The notes beneath the pieces were generated by a model that ran no database searches, was not told the DNA's origin, and saw nothing but the letters and a program-made list of their open reading frames with translations. Below, in pieces: positions 16,558-25,982 of a stretch of 64,000 bases of DNA (its first letter is position 1; every line of letters begins with the position of its first letter). Origin of the DNA: Marinomonas profundi (GTDB taxonomy: Bacteria; Pseudomonadota; Gammaproteobacteria; Pseudomonadales; Marinomonadaceae); NCBI RefSeq assembly GCF_020694005.1, contig NZ_CP073013.1, positions 2,056,578-2,120,577 on the forward strand, given 5' to 3'. Made by a program: the position numbers and the translations under genes.

Positions 16558-17769
16558 ATGAGCAGAGAAAAAATCGACGGACAACTATTTAGCTACACAG
16601 GCCCCGCGTTTCATTACATCAATGAAGAAGAGCGTCACTTCTTCGCTAAAGAGCCAGCGCAGTTTCGTGTCAACTTAATTGGTTGCGGCATGATAGGTAT
16701 GGAGCACATGCGCGTGGCTACTCGTGTGGGTCGCTCTGCTATTCATGGTGTGTTCGATCTCAACGAGCGCAGCGTTAAAGTCGCGAAAGAAGAATTTGCT
16801 AAAATTACCGATGAAGATTTTAAAGTCTACGACACTTTAGAAGCAGCCTGTAATGATCCAGAAGTGGACGGTATTTTAATTTGCACACCTAACTTCACTC
16901 ATCTCGATGTACTAAAAGTGGCGATCAAATCGGGCAAGCATATCTTCATGGAAAAGCCGATGGCGACCAAGCTGGAAGATGCCTACGAAATTACCAAAAT
17001 GGCGAAAGAGTACGGCGCTGTTTTGCAGATCGGTTTGCAATATCGCTATAAATCCATCTATTCCGAAGCGATTCATGAAGTACTAGAGCGCAAAGCGGTC
17101 GGTGAGGTGAAAATGATTAATATCATGGAGCACCGCATTCCGTTCCTTGATAAGGTCAATCAGTGGAATAAATTCTCTAAATTCTCTGGCGGTACGCTGG
17201 TGGAAAAATGTTGTCACTACTTTGATTTGATGAACTTGTTTGCGCAGTCTCGTCCTGTGCGTGTTTATGCCAACGGCTCTCAATCTACCAACTTCCGTGA
17301 TTTCGAATTCAAAGGTGAAAAATCCGATATTCTGGATAGCGCTTTTGTGACGGTTGAATATGAAAACGGCGTTCGCGCGGGTTTCAACCTTTGCATGTTT
17401 GCGCCTATGTTCCATGAAGAACTCTTGGTGTGCGGTGACGAAGGCCGCGTGAAAGCCGCTGAAATCGAAGACTTTAGTGAAAATGCGCGTCTGCGTACCG
17501 AGATGGAGGTCTTCTGCGGTCAGAATCGTCCATCTAAAACCTCGCAACCAAGCTACCCAAAATTGATTGAGGCCTCTGGTCACAACGGTGCAACCTGGTT
17601 CGAACACATTGCCTTTGCGGATCAAATGGCGGGTAAGCAAACTAACAGCGCAACAGTCGAAGAAGGTTTCTGGTCTGTTGTAGTAGGTTGTGCTGCTGAG
17701 GAATCGGTAAAAACCGGAAAAATTATCGAAGTCGCTGAACTGCTTAAATCCAAAGGGATTGACCTATAA
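16558..17769 (+). CDS. Gfo/Idh/MocA family oxidoreductase
   Basis: This 403-residue NAD(P)-dependent sugar dehydrogenase relative has a Rossmann motif GCGMIG (42-47), the conserved EKP motif (132-134, HIFMEKPMATK) and a C-terminal alpha/beta domain with a GGTLVEKCCHYFDL segment that should hold the catalytic His. It carries an extra 36 residues before the Rossmann fold. Members oxidise or reduce cyclic sugars, inositols, or aldonate derivatives. It lies between a LysR gene and the aldarate transporter, so it may feed the aldarate pathway, for example from a uronate or inosose, but that is inference. A strong terminator follows, so it is a separate transcript. Confidence 0.82.
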   Translation: MSREKIDGQLFSYTGPAFHYINEEERHFFAKEPAQFRVNLIGCGMIGMEHMRVATRVGRSAIHGVFDLNERSVKVAKEEFAKITDEDFKVYDTLEAACNDPEVDGILICTPNFTHLDVLKVAIKSGKHIFMEKPMATKLEDAYEITKMAKEYGAVLQIGLQYRYKSIYSEAIHEVLERKAVGEVKMINIMEHRIPFLDKVNQWNKFSKFSGGTLVEKCCHYFDLMNLFAQSRPVRVYANGSQSTNFRDFEFKGEKSDILDSAFVTVEYENGVRAGFNLCMFAPMFHEELLVCGDEGRVKAAEIEDFSENARLRTEMEVFCGQNRPSKTSQPSYPKLIEASGHNGATWFEHIAFADQMAGKQTNSATVEEGFWSVVVGCAAEESVKTGKIIEVAELLKSKGIDL

Positions 17770-17788
17770 AACGGGATAAGCCCGACAC

Positions 17789-17828
17789 AAAAAGCCCAAA
17801 CCTATTTCAAGGTTTGGGCTTTTTTTTA
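17789..17828 (+). terminator. Terminator after Gfo/Idh gene
   Basis: AAAAAGCCCAAACCT (17789-17803) pairs with AGGTTTGGGCTTTTT (17810-17824), followed by T residues. Confidence 0.9.
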
Positions 17829-17930
17829 CCTAAAATATAAGCTGGCGAAAGCGGTTTACGTTGATTTTTTAGTGTATAGATTGTCTTTTAAGGTTAAAAA
17901 GAATGGCGTTATTTTTTTGTTGAAAGGTGT

Positions 17931-17952
17931 GATGTATGATGTATGATGTATT
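17931..17952. promoter_or_regulatory. Tandem GATGTAT repeats before the aldarate transporter
   Basis: GATGTAT occurs three times in a row (17931-17951). The 13 bases TGTATGATGTATT (17940-17952) recur exactly at 22712-22724 upstream of kdgD. This is a candidate site for the FCD-type GntR regulator at 25180. Confidence 0.45.
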
Positions 17953-18015
17953 TAGCCTCTGTGCAGGGGGTTAAAAATGTGTCCTACATATAAAAACAAC
18001 GATAGGAATACGGTT

Positions 18016-19065
18016 ATGAAAAAATTGTTTCAGAGTTCGACAATTCTAATGGCTGCGGCATGTGCTTTGGCTCCAGCGGCGGCTTATGCAGCGGAGAACC
18101 CTATTCGAGGTAATATCCGTGTGGTTATTGGCTCGACATCGACGGGGGGTGATACTTATCAGGTGTCATCGATTATTGCCGAAGCCTTAGCCAAAAAAAT
18201 CGATACCAACATTAAAGTGGATGCGGTCGGTTTTTCAGCGGGTTATCAAGCGCTTGGACGAGTGCCAAGTGGTAATACCTTGATGATTTTTCATGACCAA
18301 GCTTACCTTGGTTATTTATATGGGCAAAAAGGTTATGAAGATCCTTTCAAAAAGTGGAATATTGGGCCGTCTTTTGCCATCAACCCAGGTAATGGCTACC
18401 TAGTTTCAAAAGAATCGCCTTACAAAAACATGGATGAAATTCTTAATGCCGCTGGCAATGGCAAAACCGTGCGAGTGGCGATTCAGCCAGGTGGTGTGTC
18501 TGAGATCGGTTATACGGCGATGAAAAACGCGGTGCGTTTAGCGTATCCAGGTCAAGAAGACAACTTGGTCGCCCTTAATACTGGCTCTCAATCTGATAAA
18601 AACCAAGCTTTGTTCGATGGTTTAGCCGATGTGATTAACGGTAGTGTACAAGCGAACGAACAATACACACGTTTACCCGCTGACGATCAAAAAGCCATGG
18701 ATTTTGTATGGTTAACGGCAAAAGCGTCTACTATTGGCCAAGCAAATCCTAAAGGTATGGGTGAAACCTCACGTGATCAGTTGATGCAATATGCGTCTGG
18801 TCTTGGGGTGAATATTCCGATGGATGCCGACAGTGACTTTACCTTCGATAAAGAGTTTTACTTTTTATACAACAAGCGTATGTCGCCTGAAGTTGTTAAA
18901 TTCTTAGACAACGCATTGGCAGAAGTGTTTGCCGATGGTGAAGTACAAGAAACCCTCAAAAGATCGTTTTTCATTCCAAACTTCCGCAAGTCTGCCGAAG
19001 CGCAACAGCACTTTCAAGCGAAGAGTGACAGCTACGCGAAGATTATCAATAGCTTGCAAAAGTAG
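18016..19065 (+). CDS. tctC: TTT transporter substrate-binding protein (TctC-like)
   Basis: This 349-residue periplasmic protein has a signal peptide (residues 1-27, MKKLFQSST start, cleavage near AAYA-AEN). The mature protein resembles the extracytoplasmic receptors of tripartite tricarboxylate transporters and lies directly upstream of tctB and tctA. Family members bind carboxylates, here most likely galactarate or glucarate because the catabolic genes follow. The frame extends upstream to 17977, but the ATG at 18016 follows AGGAA and begins a proper signal peptide. A hairpin follows the gene and may keep its message more abundant than the permease message. Confidence 0.82.
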   Translation: MKKLFQSSTILMAAACALAPAAAYAAENPIRGNIRVVIGSTSTGGDTYQVSSIIAEALAKKIDTNIKVDAVGFSAGYQALGRVPSGNTLMIFHDQAYLGYLYGQKGYEDPFKKWNIGPSFAINPGNGYLVSKESPYKNMDEILNAAGNGKTVRVAIQPGGVSEIGYTAMKNAVRLAYPGQEDNLVALNTGSQSDKNQALFDGLADVINGSVQANEQYTRLPADDQKAMDFVWLTAKASTIGQANPKGMGETSRDQLMQYASGLGVNIPMDADSDFTFDKEFYFLYNKRMSPEVVKFLDNALAEVFADGEVQETLKRSFFIPNFRKSAEAQQHFQAKSDSYAKIINSLQK

Positions 19066-19078
19066 TCTTCTTAGGTTT

Positions 19079-19107
19079 GCGTCGTAGGTATTTACTGCCT
19101 ACGACGC
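19079..19107 (+). other. Intercistronic hairpin between tctC and tctB
   Basis: GCGTCGTAGG (19079-19088) and CCTACGACGC (19098-19107) form a perfect 10-base stem with a 9-base loop. It has no T-run, so it is more likely an mRNA-stabilising element for the abundant binding protein than a terminator. Confidence 0.55.
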
Positions 19108-19134
19108 TATGGTATCTCGCTTGTGAGGGTTAAT

Positions 19135-19572
19135 ATGTTTGACTGGTTTATATCGTTGAATTCGGTGTCGATCGATTTTGATCTGTCTCACCAATTCTTT
19201 CCTCGTATCATTATTACGCTGCTGGTGGTGTTGGGTGGCGTTATTGTCCTAGCTAATTTTCGCTCTGTTATGCAAGCGATTCGTTCTGGGCGCTATCAGT
19301 TTTTTGTTCGCAATGCGGATTTCTTTCGCTTGCTAGTGACGCTGGTGCTGATTCCTGCTTATTTCTGGTCGATGGATGCGATAGGCGGTGTATTGCCAAA
19401 TATGGGCTTGGGCTTTTTGTTGGCATCGATTCCGTTTGTGTTTCTCATGTCGATACTTTATTGCCATGAAAGGACACGTCGTAACGTGACTATCATTGTG
19501 ATCAATGCTGTGGTTGCGCCTACTTTTGTATGGGGCGTACTTTATCATCTTTTTCTTGTCTCGATGCCCTAG
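19135..19572 (+). CDS. tctB: TTT transporter small permease (TctB-like)
   Basis: This 145-residue protein has about four membrane helices in the size range of TctB, the small membrane subunit of tripartite tricarboxylate transporters. Sequence conservation in this family is weak; position between the tctC- and tctA-like genes is the main evidence. The ATG at 19135 follows GAGGG, better than the GTG at 19123. It ends 18 bases before tctA. Confidence 0.78.
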   Translation: MFDWFISLNSVSIDFDLSHQFFPRIIITLLVVLGGVIVLANFRSVMQAIRSGRYQFFVRNADFFRLLVTLVLIPAYFWSMDAIGGVLPNMGLGFLLASIPFVFLMSILYCHERTRRNVTIIVINAVVAPTFVWGVLYHLFLVSMP

Positions 19573-19590
19573 CTATCAGGAGTAAATGTT

Positions 19591-21093
19591 ATGGAGTTTT
19601 TAGAATTACTCTCACCGGCCTTTTTCTTGTTAGCCGCCGCTGGGGCGATTATTGGTATTATTTTTGGTGCTATCCCAGGTATGACAGCAACCATGGCTGT
19701 CGCGGTGTGTTTACCGCTGACTTATACGCTGGGCTTGCAAGAAGGCTTGGCTTTGTTGTTGGGTTTGTATGTTGGCGGTATTTCTGGTGGCTTGGTGCCC
19801 GCAATATTGCTGAATATTCCTGGAACGCCTTCTTCTATCACCACTACCTTTGATGGTTACCCCATGGCGCAGCGTGGGGAGGCTGAGCGCGCCTTAAAAA
19901 TTTGTATCGTCGCGTCTTTGGTTGGCGGTATTTTTAGTGCCTTGGTGTTGTTTTTCTTTGCGCCTGTGTTGGCGGATTTTGCCATTAAGTTTTCCTATGT
20001 TGAAAAATTCTTAATGATTTTCTTTGCTTTGACGGTCATTGCTTCTTTGTCGAAGAATATTGTCATGGGGGTGTTTAGCGGTTTATTAGGGGTTTTACTC
20101 AGTTTAATTGGCACTTACGATGTCTCCGACGGCGGTAATGGCGAATATCGATTGATGCTGCCTTTTATGGAGCCTTATCTCGCGTTTGGTTTTTCCTTGT
20201 TGCCGGTACTGATCGGTTTGTTTGGAATATCGACCATCATCGAAGAGGCAGAAAAGGGCGCAAAAGAATCGTCTCATGAAGACAAAGTCAATTTGTCAAA
20301 AGGTAAGCCATTTCGCGTTACTGTTTTCAAAGGCCAAATTGGCAATCTATTACGTTCCTCATCGATTGGTACTTTTATTGGGATGTTGCCGGGGATCGGT
20401 GGTAGTGCTGCGTCGATTTTGGCGTATACCCAGCAAAAAAACCTCTCAAAACAACCGCAAAAAATGGGTACAGGCGAACCGGAAGGTGTGATAGCGTCCG
20501 AGTCTGCCAATAATGGTTTGACGGGTGGCGCGCTGATTCCATTGTTGTCATTGGGAATTCCTGGAGACAGCACCACGGCAGTATTGATTGGCGCTTTTAC
20601 CTTGCAAGGTTTGCAAGTCGGGCCCTTGTTTATCGGTGAAAATATCGATACATGGTACTCCATGATAACGGCGTTGATGTTCGCCAATATTGTGATGTTT
20701 GTAGTGATGTTCTACGCCATTCGGTACATCGCCAGAGTCGTGTTGATCCCTAAATTTATCCTTTATCCCATCATCGTAATGATGTGTACCGTGGGTGCGT
20801 ACGCTATTAACTACGGCATTATGTTCGATGTATGGACTTTGTTTATTTTTGGTGTCGCGGGCTGGATTTTTACAAAAATTGGCATTGAGGTCGCGCCTTT
20901 AGTGATTGGTTTTATTTTGGGCGGCAGTGCAGAAGTCTACTTTGTGAAGAGCTTAGAGTCTTACGGCGAGTATTCTGTACTGTTTACCAAGAGCCCGATT
21001 GCCATGGTCCTTTGGGGATTGATCGTCTTGTCTATTGTGGTGTCCTTCATGATACACAAGAAAAGTAAGCAACATTCGGAGTCTGCAGAATGA
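19591..21093 (+). CDS. tctA: TTT transporter large permease (TctA-like)
   Basis: This 500-residue protein has about twelve membrane segments with the TctA hallmarks: [20 protein letters not shown] near residue 30, a [20 protein letters not shown] block near 75-95, [20 protein letters not shown] near 265, and [18 protein letters not shown] near 320. TctA is the main channel of this secondary importer in the inner membrane. Its last four bases overlap the start of garD (ATGA), which couples the transporter to the dehydratase and supports aldarates as cargo. Confidence 0.93.
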   Translation: MEFLELLSPAFFLLAAAGAIIGIIFGAIPGMTATMAVAVCLPLTYTLGLQEGLALLLGLYVGGISGGLVPAILLNIPGTPSSITTTFDGYPMAQRGEAERALKICIVASLVGGIFSALVLFFFAPVLADFAIKFSYVEKFLMIFFALTVIASLSKNIVMGVFSGLLGVLLSLIGTYDVSDGGNGEYRLMLPFMEPYLAFGFSLLPVLIGLFGISTIIEEAEKGAKESSHEDKVNLSKGKPFRVTVFKGQIGNLLRSSSIGTFIGMLPGIGGSAASILAYTQQKNLSKQPQKMGTGEPEGVIASESANNGLTGGALIPLLSLGIPGDSTTAVLIGAFTLQGLQVGPLFIGENIDTWYSMITALMFANIVMFVVMFYAIRYIARVVLIPKFILYPIIVMMCTVGAYAINYGIMFDVWTLFIFGVAGWIFTKIGIEVAPLVIGFILGGSAEVYFVKSLESYGEYSVLFTKSPIAMVLWGLIVLSIVVSFMIHKKSKQHSESAE

Positions 21094-22661
21094 GTTCATC
21101 GTATGTGTTAATCAAAATTCATGATAACGACAACGTCGCTATTATTTTGAATCAAGGTGGTGCGCCAGCGGGTGCCGAGCTGGATAACGGTCTGGTGTTA
21201 AACGAGGCGGTGCCGCAAGGTCATAAGGTGTCTTTGCAGCCGATAAAAGCAGGCGAAAAGATCATTCGTTATAACGAAGTGATTGGTTATGCGAATAAAG
21301 ATCTTGAGGCTGGTTGTTGGGTGTCGGAGCAGGTGGTGCGTATGCCGACGCCGCCGAATCTTGATGAGCTGCCATTGGCGACCCGTGAGAAACCTAAATT
21401 TGAGCCATTAGAAGGGTATAGCTTTGACGGTTATAAAAATGCCGATGGCTCGGCGGGCACGAAAAACCTTTTGGGAATCAGTACCAGTGTGCAGTGTGTC
21501 GCGGGTGTTACCGATTATGTAGTTAAGCTGATCAAGCAAACCTTGTTGCCCAAATACCCGAATGTTGATGGCGTGGTGGCGCTCAATCATTCTTATGGGT
21601 GCGGTGTGGCGATTAATGCGCCGGGTGCGATTGTGCCGATTCGGACGCTACAGAACATGGCAAAGAACCCCAATTTTGGTGGCGAAATCATGGTGATCGG
21701 CTTGGGTTGTGAAAAATTACAGCCCCATCGTTTATTGGAGATTGATGATTCGCAAGCGGTCAATATTCTGCCTAATTCTGCGGCGGCGAAACGACTTGAA
21801 GACAGCGTGGTGAGTTTACAAGACGAATCTCATCACGGCTTTCAAGATATGGTCGATCACATTATGGACATGGCCGAAGATCACCTTAAGCGCCTTAATG
21901 TGCGCCGTCGTGAGCCTTGCCCGATTTCAGAGCTGGTTGTCGGTATGCAGTGTGGTGGCAGTGATGCTTTCTCTGGTATTACCGCGAATCCCGCGGTGGG
22001 TTATGCCTCGGATTTAATCGTGCGGGCGGGTGGTTCGGTGATGTTTTCAGAAGTCACTGAAGTGCGCGACGCCATTCATTTATTAACTCCCCGCGCGGAA
22101 ACCGTCGAAGTAGGCAAGGCCTTGCTGCGTGAAATGCAGTGGTACGACGATTACCTGAACCAAGGTCAGGCTGATCGCAGCGCGAACACTACGCCGGGTA
22201 ATAAAAAAGGCGGTTTGAATAACATTGTAGAGAAGTCATTGGGGTCGATTACGAAGTCCGGTAACAGCCCAATTGTTGATGTATTAAGCCCGGGGGAACG
22301 TATTCGTAAGCGTGGTTTGAATTTCGCTGCGACGCCAGCCAGCGACTTTATTTGCGGTACTTTGCAGTTTGCTTCTGGGATGAATGTGCAAGTGTTTACC
22401 ACAGGTCGAGGCACGCCTTATGGCCTAGAAGTCGCGCCGGTGATTAAAGTGTCGACCAACAGTTCATTAGGCAATCGTTGGCATGACTTGATCGACATGG
22501 ATGCTGGGCGCATGGCAACCAAGGAAATCACTTTAGAAGAAGCGGGTTGGGAATTGTTTCAGCTTATTTTGGATGTGGCCAGTGGTCGCAAGCAAGTGGC
22601 GGCTGATCGTCTTGGCTTGCACAATGATCTTGTGTTGTTTAATCCAGCGCCTGTGACCTGA
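21090..22661 (+). CDS. garD: Galactarate dehydratase (UxaA/GarD family)
   Basis: This 523-residue protein matches E. coli GarD in length and in many stretches, for example [59 protein letters not shown] and [10 protein letters not shown]. It has an N-terminal SAF domain (residues about 1-100) and the UxaA catalytic part. GarD is an iron-dependent enzyme that dehydrates galactarate (mucate) to 5-dehydro-4-deoxyglucarate. It is translationally coupled to tctA (4-base overlap). The next gene, kdgD, uses its product, so the pathway is complete. Confidence 0.95.
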   Translation: MSSSYVLIKIHDNDNVAIILNQGGAPAGAELDNGLVLNEAVPQGHKVSLQPIKAGEKIIRYNEVIGYANKDLEAGCWVSEQVVRMPTPPNLDELPLATREKPKFEPLEGYSFDGYKNADGSAGTKNLLGISTSVQCVAGVTDYVVKLIKQTLLPKYPNVDGVVALNHSYGCGVAINAPGAIVPIRTLQNMAKNPNFGGEIMVIGLGCEKLQPHRLLEIDDSQAVNILPNSAAAKRLEDSVVSLQDESHHGFQDMVDHIMDMAEDHLKRLNVRRREPCPISELVVGMQCGGSDAFSGITANPAVGYASDLIVRAGGSVMFSEVTEVRDAIHLLTPRAETVEVGKALLREMQWYDDYLNQGQADRSANTTPGNKKGGLNNIVEKSLGSITKSGNSPIVDVLSPGERIRKRGLNFAATPASDFICGTLQFASGMNVQVFTTGRGTPYGLEVAPVIKVSTNSSLGNRWHDLIDMDAGRMATKEITLEEAGWELFQLILDVASGRKQVAADRLGLHNDLVLFNPAPVT

Positions 22662-22710
22662 GTCGAGAAGAGGATAAGAGTGAAATTTGACTTGTAATTA
22701 GTATGTTTAG

Positions 22711-22728
22711 TTGTATGATGTATTACAA
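22711..22728. promoter_or_regulatory. Candidate GntR operator before kdgD
   Basis: TTGTATGATGTATTACAA contains the inverted repeat TTGTA/TACAA and shares TGTATGATGTATT (22712-22724) with the tctC promoter region. It lies about 60 bases before the kdgD start, suggesting a promoter of its own for kdgD. Confidence 0.5.
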
Positions 22729-22790
22729 ATAGAGTGAATAATCTTCCACTAGGGGAAGGTGTTGTTAATATAATAAAAGAGGAAAAAAAC

Positions 22791-23702
22791 ATGGCTTTTT
22801 CGGTTGAGCAAATGAGATCGGCGTTGAGTGACGGACTCTTGTCCTTTCCTATTACAGATTTTGATGCGAATGGTAAATTTAATGCTGAAACCTTCCGCCA
22901 GCGCATAGAGTCTTTTATTGAGCACGGTGTATCGGCTATTTTTGTTGCCGGTGGCACGGGGGAGTTTTTCTCTCTCGACGAAGACGATTATCGTCAAATT
23001 GTTGAATTATCTGTTGCTACCGTCAAAGGCCGCGTGCCAGTTATTGCCTCGGCGGGTCGCAGTGTGTCTGACGCGAAGACATTTGTCGCGATCGCCGATG
23101 CCGCGGGCTGTGATGGTATTTTATTGATGCCGCCTTTCCTGACCGAATGCCCAGAAGACGGCATTGTGGAATACGCGAGCCAAATCATGGCATCAAGCAA
23201 AACACAGTTTATTTATTACAACCGTGGTAACGGTGTTTTGACCGCAGAAAGCGTGAAAGCCTTGGCAGCGGCCAACCCCAATATGGTCGCATTGAAAGAC
23301 GGCGTAGGCGATATTGCCGCGCTGAACGATACGGTTAAAACCGTTGGTGACCGTTTGGTGTACATTGGTGGTGTGCCAACCGCAGAAATTTTTGCTGAAG
23401 CCTATTTGTCGATTGGTGTGAATACCTATTCTTCCGCTGTGTTTAACTTTATGCCGGAGATGGCGAATAAGTTTTACAAAGCCTTACGCGAAGGTGATAA
23501 GGCGGTTGTTACCGCGATTATTAAAGATTTCTTTATCCCGTTTTGCCGTTTGCGTGATCGCAAAAAAGGGTACGCGGTGAGCCTTATTAAAGCCGGTGCT
23601 GCGTTGATGGGTCACAGTGCGGGTAATGTTCGCGCGCCACTTACTATGCCCACCGCGGGCGAAGTGGCGGAATTAGAAGCGATCATTAAGAAAAACGCAT
23701 AA
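22791..23702 (+). CDS. kdgD: 5-dehydro-4-deoxyglucarate dehydratase
   Basis: This 303-residue enzyme belongs to the DapA/N-acetylneuraminate lyase fold. K169 ([10 protein letters not shown]) is the Schiff-base lysine, Y142/Y143 (FIYYNRGN) the catalytic tyrosine, and [14 protein letters not shown] (54-67) the substrate carboxylate loop typical of KdgD. It decarboxylates and dehydrates 5-dehydro-4-deoxyglucarate to 2,5-dioxopentanoate, the common product from galactarate and glucarate. The ATG at 22791 has AAGAGG upstream. It begins 130 bases after garD and has a candidate operator before it. Confidence 0.95.
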   Translation: MAFSVEQMRSALSDGLLSFPITDFDANGKFNAETFRQRIESFIEHGVSAIFVAGGTGEFFSLDEDDYRQIVELSVATVKGRVPVIASAGRSVSDAKTFVAIADAAGCDGILLMPPFLTECPEDGIVEYASQIMASSKTQFIYYNRGNGVLTAESVKALAAANPNMVALKDGVGDIAALNDTVKTVGDRLVYIGGVPTAEIFAEAYLSIGVNTYSSAVFNFMPEMANKFYKALREGDKAVVTAIIKDFFIPFCRLRDRKKGYAVSLIKAGAALMGHSAGNVRAPLTMPTAGEVAELEAIIKKNA

Positions 23703-23784
23703 CTTTTTAACGTATAGCTCCTTAGGGAAGGTCAGGCCGGATGGTCTGATTTTTCCATTTTTTAACAAGGCAGAGACTCGCATT

Positions 23785-25110
23785 ATGTTCACAACGATAA
23801 AAAAGATGCAGGTTATTCCTGTTGCTGGTCATGACAGTTTTTTATTAAACCTCAGTGGCGGACATGCGCCGTGGTTTATTCGTACTGTGGTGGTGCTAGA
23901 AGATAGCGATGGCAATATCGGCTTAGGTGAAGTGCCAGCGACAGATAAAATCATTTCCACACTCGAAGAGTGCCGTGCTCTGGTAGAAGGCAAAAACGTC
24001 GGAAAATGGAAAAGCATTATCAGTGAGGTTCGTCATGCTACGGCGGGTAAATCGGACGATGTACGCGGTAATCAAACGTTTGATCTAAGAACCGCGGTGC
24101 ATGTTATTACGGCGATTGAGTCGGCTTTGTTAGACTTAGCGGGTCAAAATATGGGCTTGCCTGTGGCCGATTTATTAGGTCAATACGGTAAGCAACGCGA
24201 CGACGTTGAAGTGCTCGGTTACTTATTCTTCCTTGGTGATCGCAGCAAAACCAATTTACCTTACCCAGCTTATGATAATCCTGTGGATGAATGGGATCGT
24301 GTGCGCGGATTAGAAGCGGTAACACCGGAATCCATTGTTACCTTAGCGAAAGCGGCCTATGAGCGTTATGGTTTTAAAGATTTCAAATTAAAAGGCGGCG
24401 TGTTGGATGGCCATCAAGAGGCCGAATGCATTGCGGCCTTGTATGAGGCTTTCCCAGATGCGCGTTTAACGCTGGATCCGAATGGCGCTTGGACGCTTGA
24501 TCAAGCGGTTGAATACCTCACACCAGTGAAACACATGTTGAGCTACGCAGAAGACCCTTGTGGGCAAGAAGGCGCTTGGTCGGGTCGTGAAACCATGTCC
24601 GAATTCAAACGTCGAACGGGTCTAAAAACCGCGACCAACATGATAGCAACCGATTGGAAACAACTGAAAAACGCTGTACGTCTTGATGCGGTGGATATTC
24701 CGCTAGCGGATTGCCATTTTTGGACCATGCAAGGCGCGGTGGCGGTTGGCGAGCTGTGCAACGAGTGGGGCATGACATGGGGCTCTCACAGTAACAATCA
24801 TTTCGATATTTCCTTGGCGATGATGACGCACGTTGCGGCCGCTTGCCCTGGAGAAGTCACGGCGATTGATACCCATTGGATTTGGCAAGATGGACAACGC
24901 ATCACCAAAGCGCCATTGGAAATTCGTGGCGGCAAAATTACGGTGCCAACGACGCCGGGCTTAGGCATTGAATTGGATCGCGAAAAACTCATGCAAGCGC
25001 ATGCGCTTTATAAAACGTTAACTCTCGGTCAGCGTGACGACAGCTTGGCGATGCAGTTCCTTATTCCCGGTTGGACCTTTGATGCAAAGAAACCAGCGCT
25101 TGTTAGATAG
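23785..25110 (+). CDS. gudD: Glucarate dehydratase (enolase superfamily)
   Basis: This 441-residue enolase-superfamily enzyme retains the GudD active site: the K201-x-K203 base pair (FKLKGG), D231 and N233 (LDPNGAW), E256 (AEDPCG), N285 (ATNMIATDW) and H335 ([10 protein letters not shown]). GudD is magnesium-dependent and converts D-glucarate (and L-idarate) to 5-dehydro-4-deoxyglucarate. Together with garD it lets both C6 aldarates enter through kdgD. It lies 82 bases after kdgD; a weak hairpin in that gap may give partial read-through. Confidence 0.95.
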   Translation: MFTTIKKMQVIPVAGHDSFLLNLSGGHAPWFIRTVVVLEDSDGNIGLGEVPATDKIISTLEECRALVEGKNVGKWKSIISEVRHATAGKSDDVRGNQTFDLRTAVHVITAIESALLDLAGQNMGLPVADLLGQYGKQRDDVEVLGYLFFLGDRSKTNLPYPAYDNPVDEWDRVRGLEAVTPESIVTLAKAAYERYGFKDFKLKGGVLDGHQEAECIAALYEAFPDARLTLDPNGAWTLDQAVEYLTPVKHMLSYAEDPCGQEGAWSGRETMSEFKRRTGLKTATNMIATDWKQLKNAVRLDAVDIPLADCHFWTMQGAVAVGELCNEWGMTWGSHSNNHFDISLAMMTHVAAACPGEVTAIDTHWIWQDGQRITKAPLEIRGGKITVPTTPGLGIELDREKLMQAHALYKTLTLGQRDDSLAMQFLIPGWTFDAKKPALVR

Positions 25111-25179
25111 ATAGCACTGGGGTAATGTTCAGGGTTTTAGAATAGACGGCGTATATTAGATATGGATGGGGGAAAAACA

Positions 25180-25926
25180 GTGGCAAAATCACTACAAATA
25201 GAGCGAGTTGGCAAAGGCGATAGTTTGGCCAGCAATGTGGCAAAACAGCTTGAAAAGCAAATTTCGGCTGGTCACATTGCTGTGGGTGACAAGTTGCCCA
25301 CAGAAAACGCCTTATGTGATCTATTTGGGGTGAGCCGTACTGTTATCCGAGAGGCCATTATGCAGCTCAAATCGCTGGGCTTGGTCGAAACAAAGCGCGG
25401 CGTGGGCACCAGTGTTATTCGAGCTCAATCGAGTGAAACGCTGTTTGCTTATCAGATTGACCCCACCGCGATTACCGATATTCTACATATTCTAGAAATG
25501 CGTTTGAGTGTGGAAACAACCGCTTGTGAGTTAGCCGCTGTGCGTCGCTCAGAAGAGGATGTGGTCCTACTTGAGAAGCATTTTAACGAGTTTGACGAGG
25601 CACTGAGCCGTGGCGAGCTGGCGCGAAAAGAAGACTACGCTTTTCACTTGGCCATTTGTACGGCGACTCGTAACCCTTTCCTTAAACAGTTCTATGAGCA
25701 GTTTAATAAAAACGTTATCCCCAGAGCAAAATTAATCAATACCAACTTGAAACAAGTTGCAACCGATGAGTATTTGCGTCGCATTCGATCAGAGCATCTT
25801 GCCATACTTAATTGTATTAAAAACCAAGATGCAGAAGGCGCAAAGCAGGCCATGCACAACCATTTGTATCGCGCCTATCATCTGTACGAACGCTACCAAA
25901 GTGATAACAAGTTTGACCTAGAGTAA
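25180..25926 (+). CDS. GntR family regulator, FadR/FCD subfamily
   Basis: This 248-residue regulator has a GntR winged helix (residues about 15-80: KLPTENALCDLFGVSRTVIREA) and an FCD effector domain (about 95-225). The domain shows the metal-site pattern: an Asp/His in YAFHLAICTAT, a His in SEHLAIL and a His in MHNHLYRAY. FCD regulators bind carboxylate ligands, so an aldarate or its keto-deoxy product is a likely signal. I chose the GTG at 25180 because a GGGGG site lies 7 bases upstream; an ATG at 25162 has none. It is embedded in the operon it most likely controls. Confidence 0.88.
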   Translation: MAKSLQIERVGKGDSLASNVAKQLEKQISAGHIAVGDKLPTENALCDLFGVSRTVIREAIMQLKSLGLVETKRGVGTSVIRAQSSETLFAYQIDPTAITDILHILEMRLSVETTACELAAVRRSEEDVVLLEKHFNEFDEALSRGELARKEDYAFHLAICTATRNPFLKQFYEQFNKNVIPRAKLINTNLKQVATDEYLRRIRSEHLAILNCIKNQDAEGAKQAMHNHLYRAYHLYERYQSDNKFDLE

Positions 25927-25982
25927 TTCTCTAGGCTGGGTGTTGCTCACTGCGGTTTTATTACAAAAAATTGGGGACAAAC

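Noticed and set aside
17083-17640. 185-residue minus-strand frame inside the Gfo/Idh gene
   Set aside because: It is antisense to conserved coding sequence and resembles no protein family.
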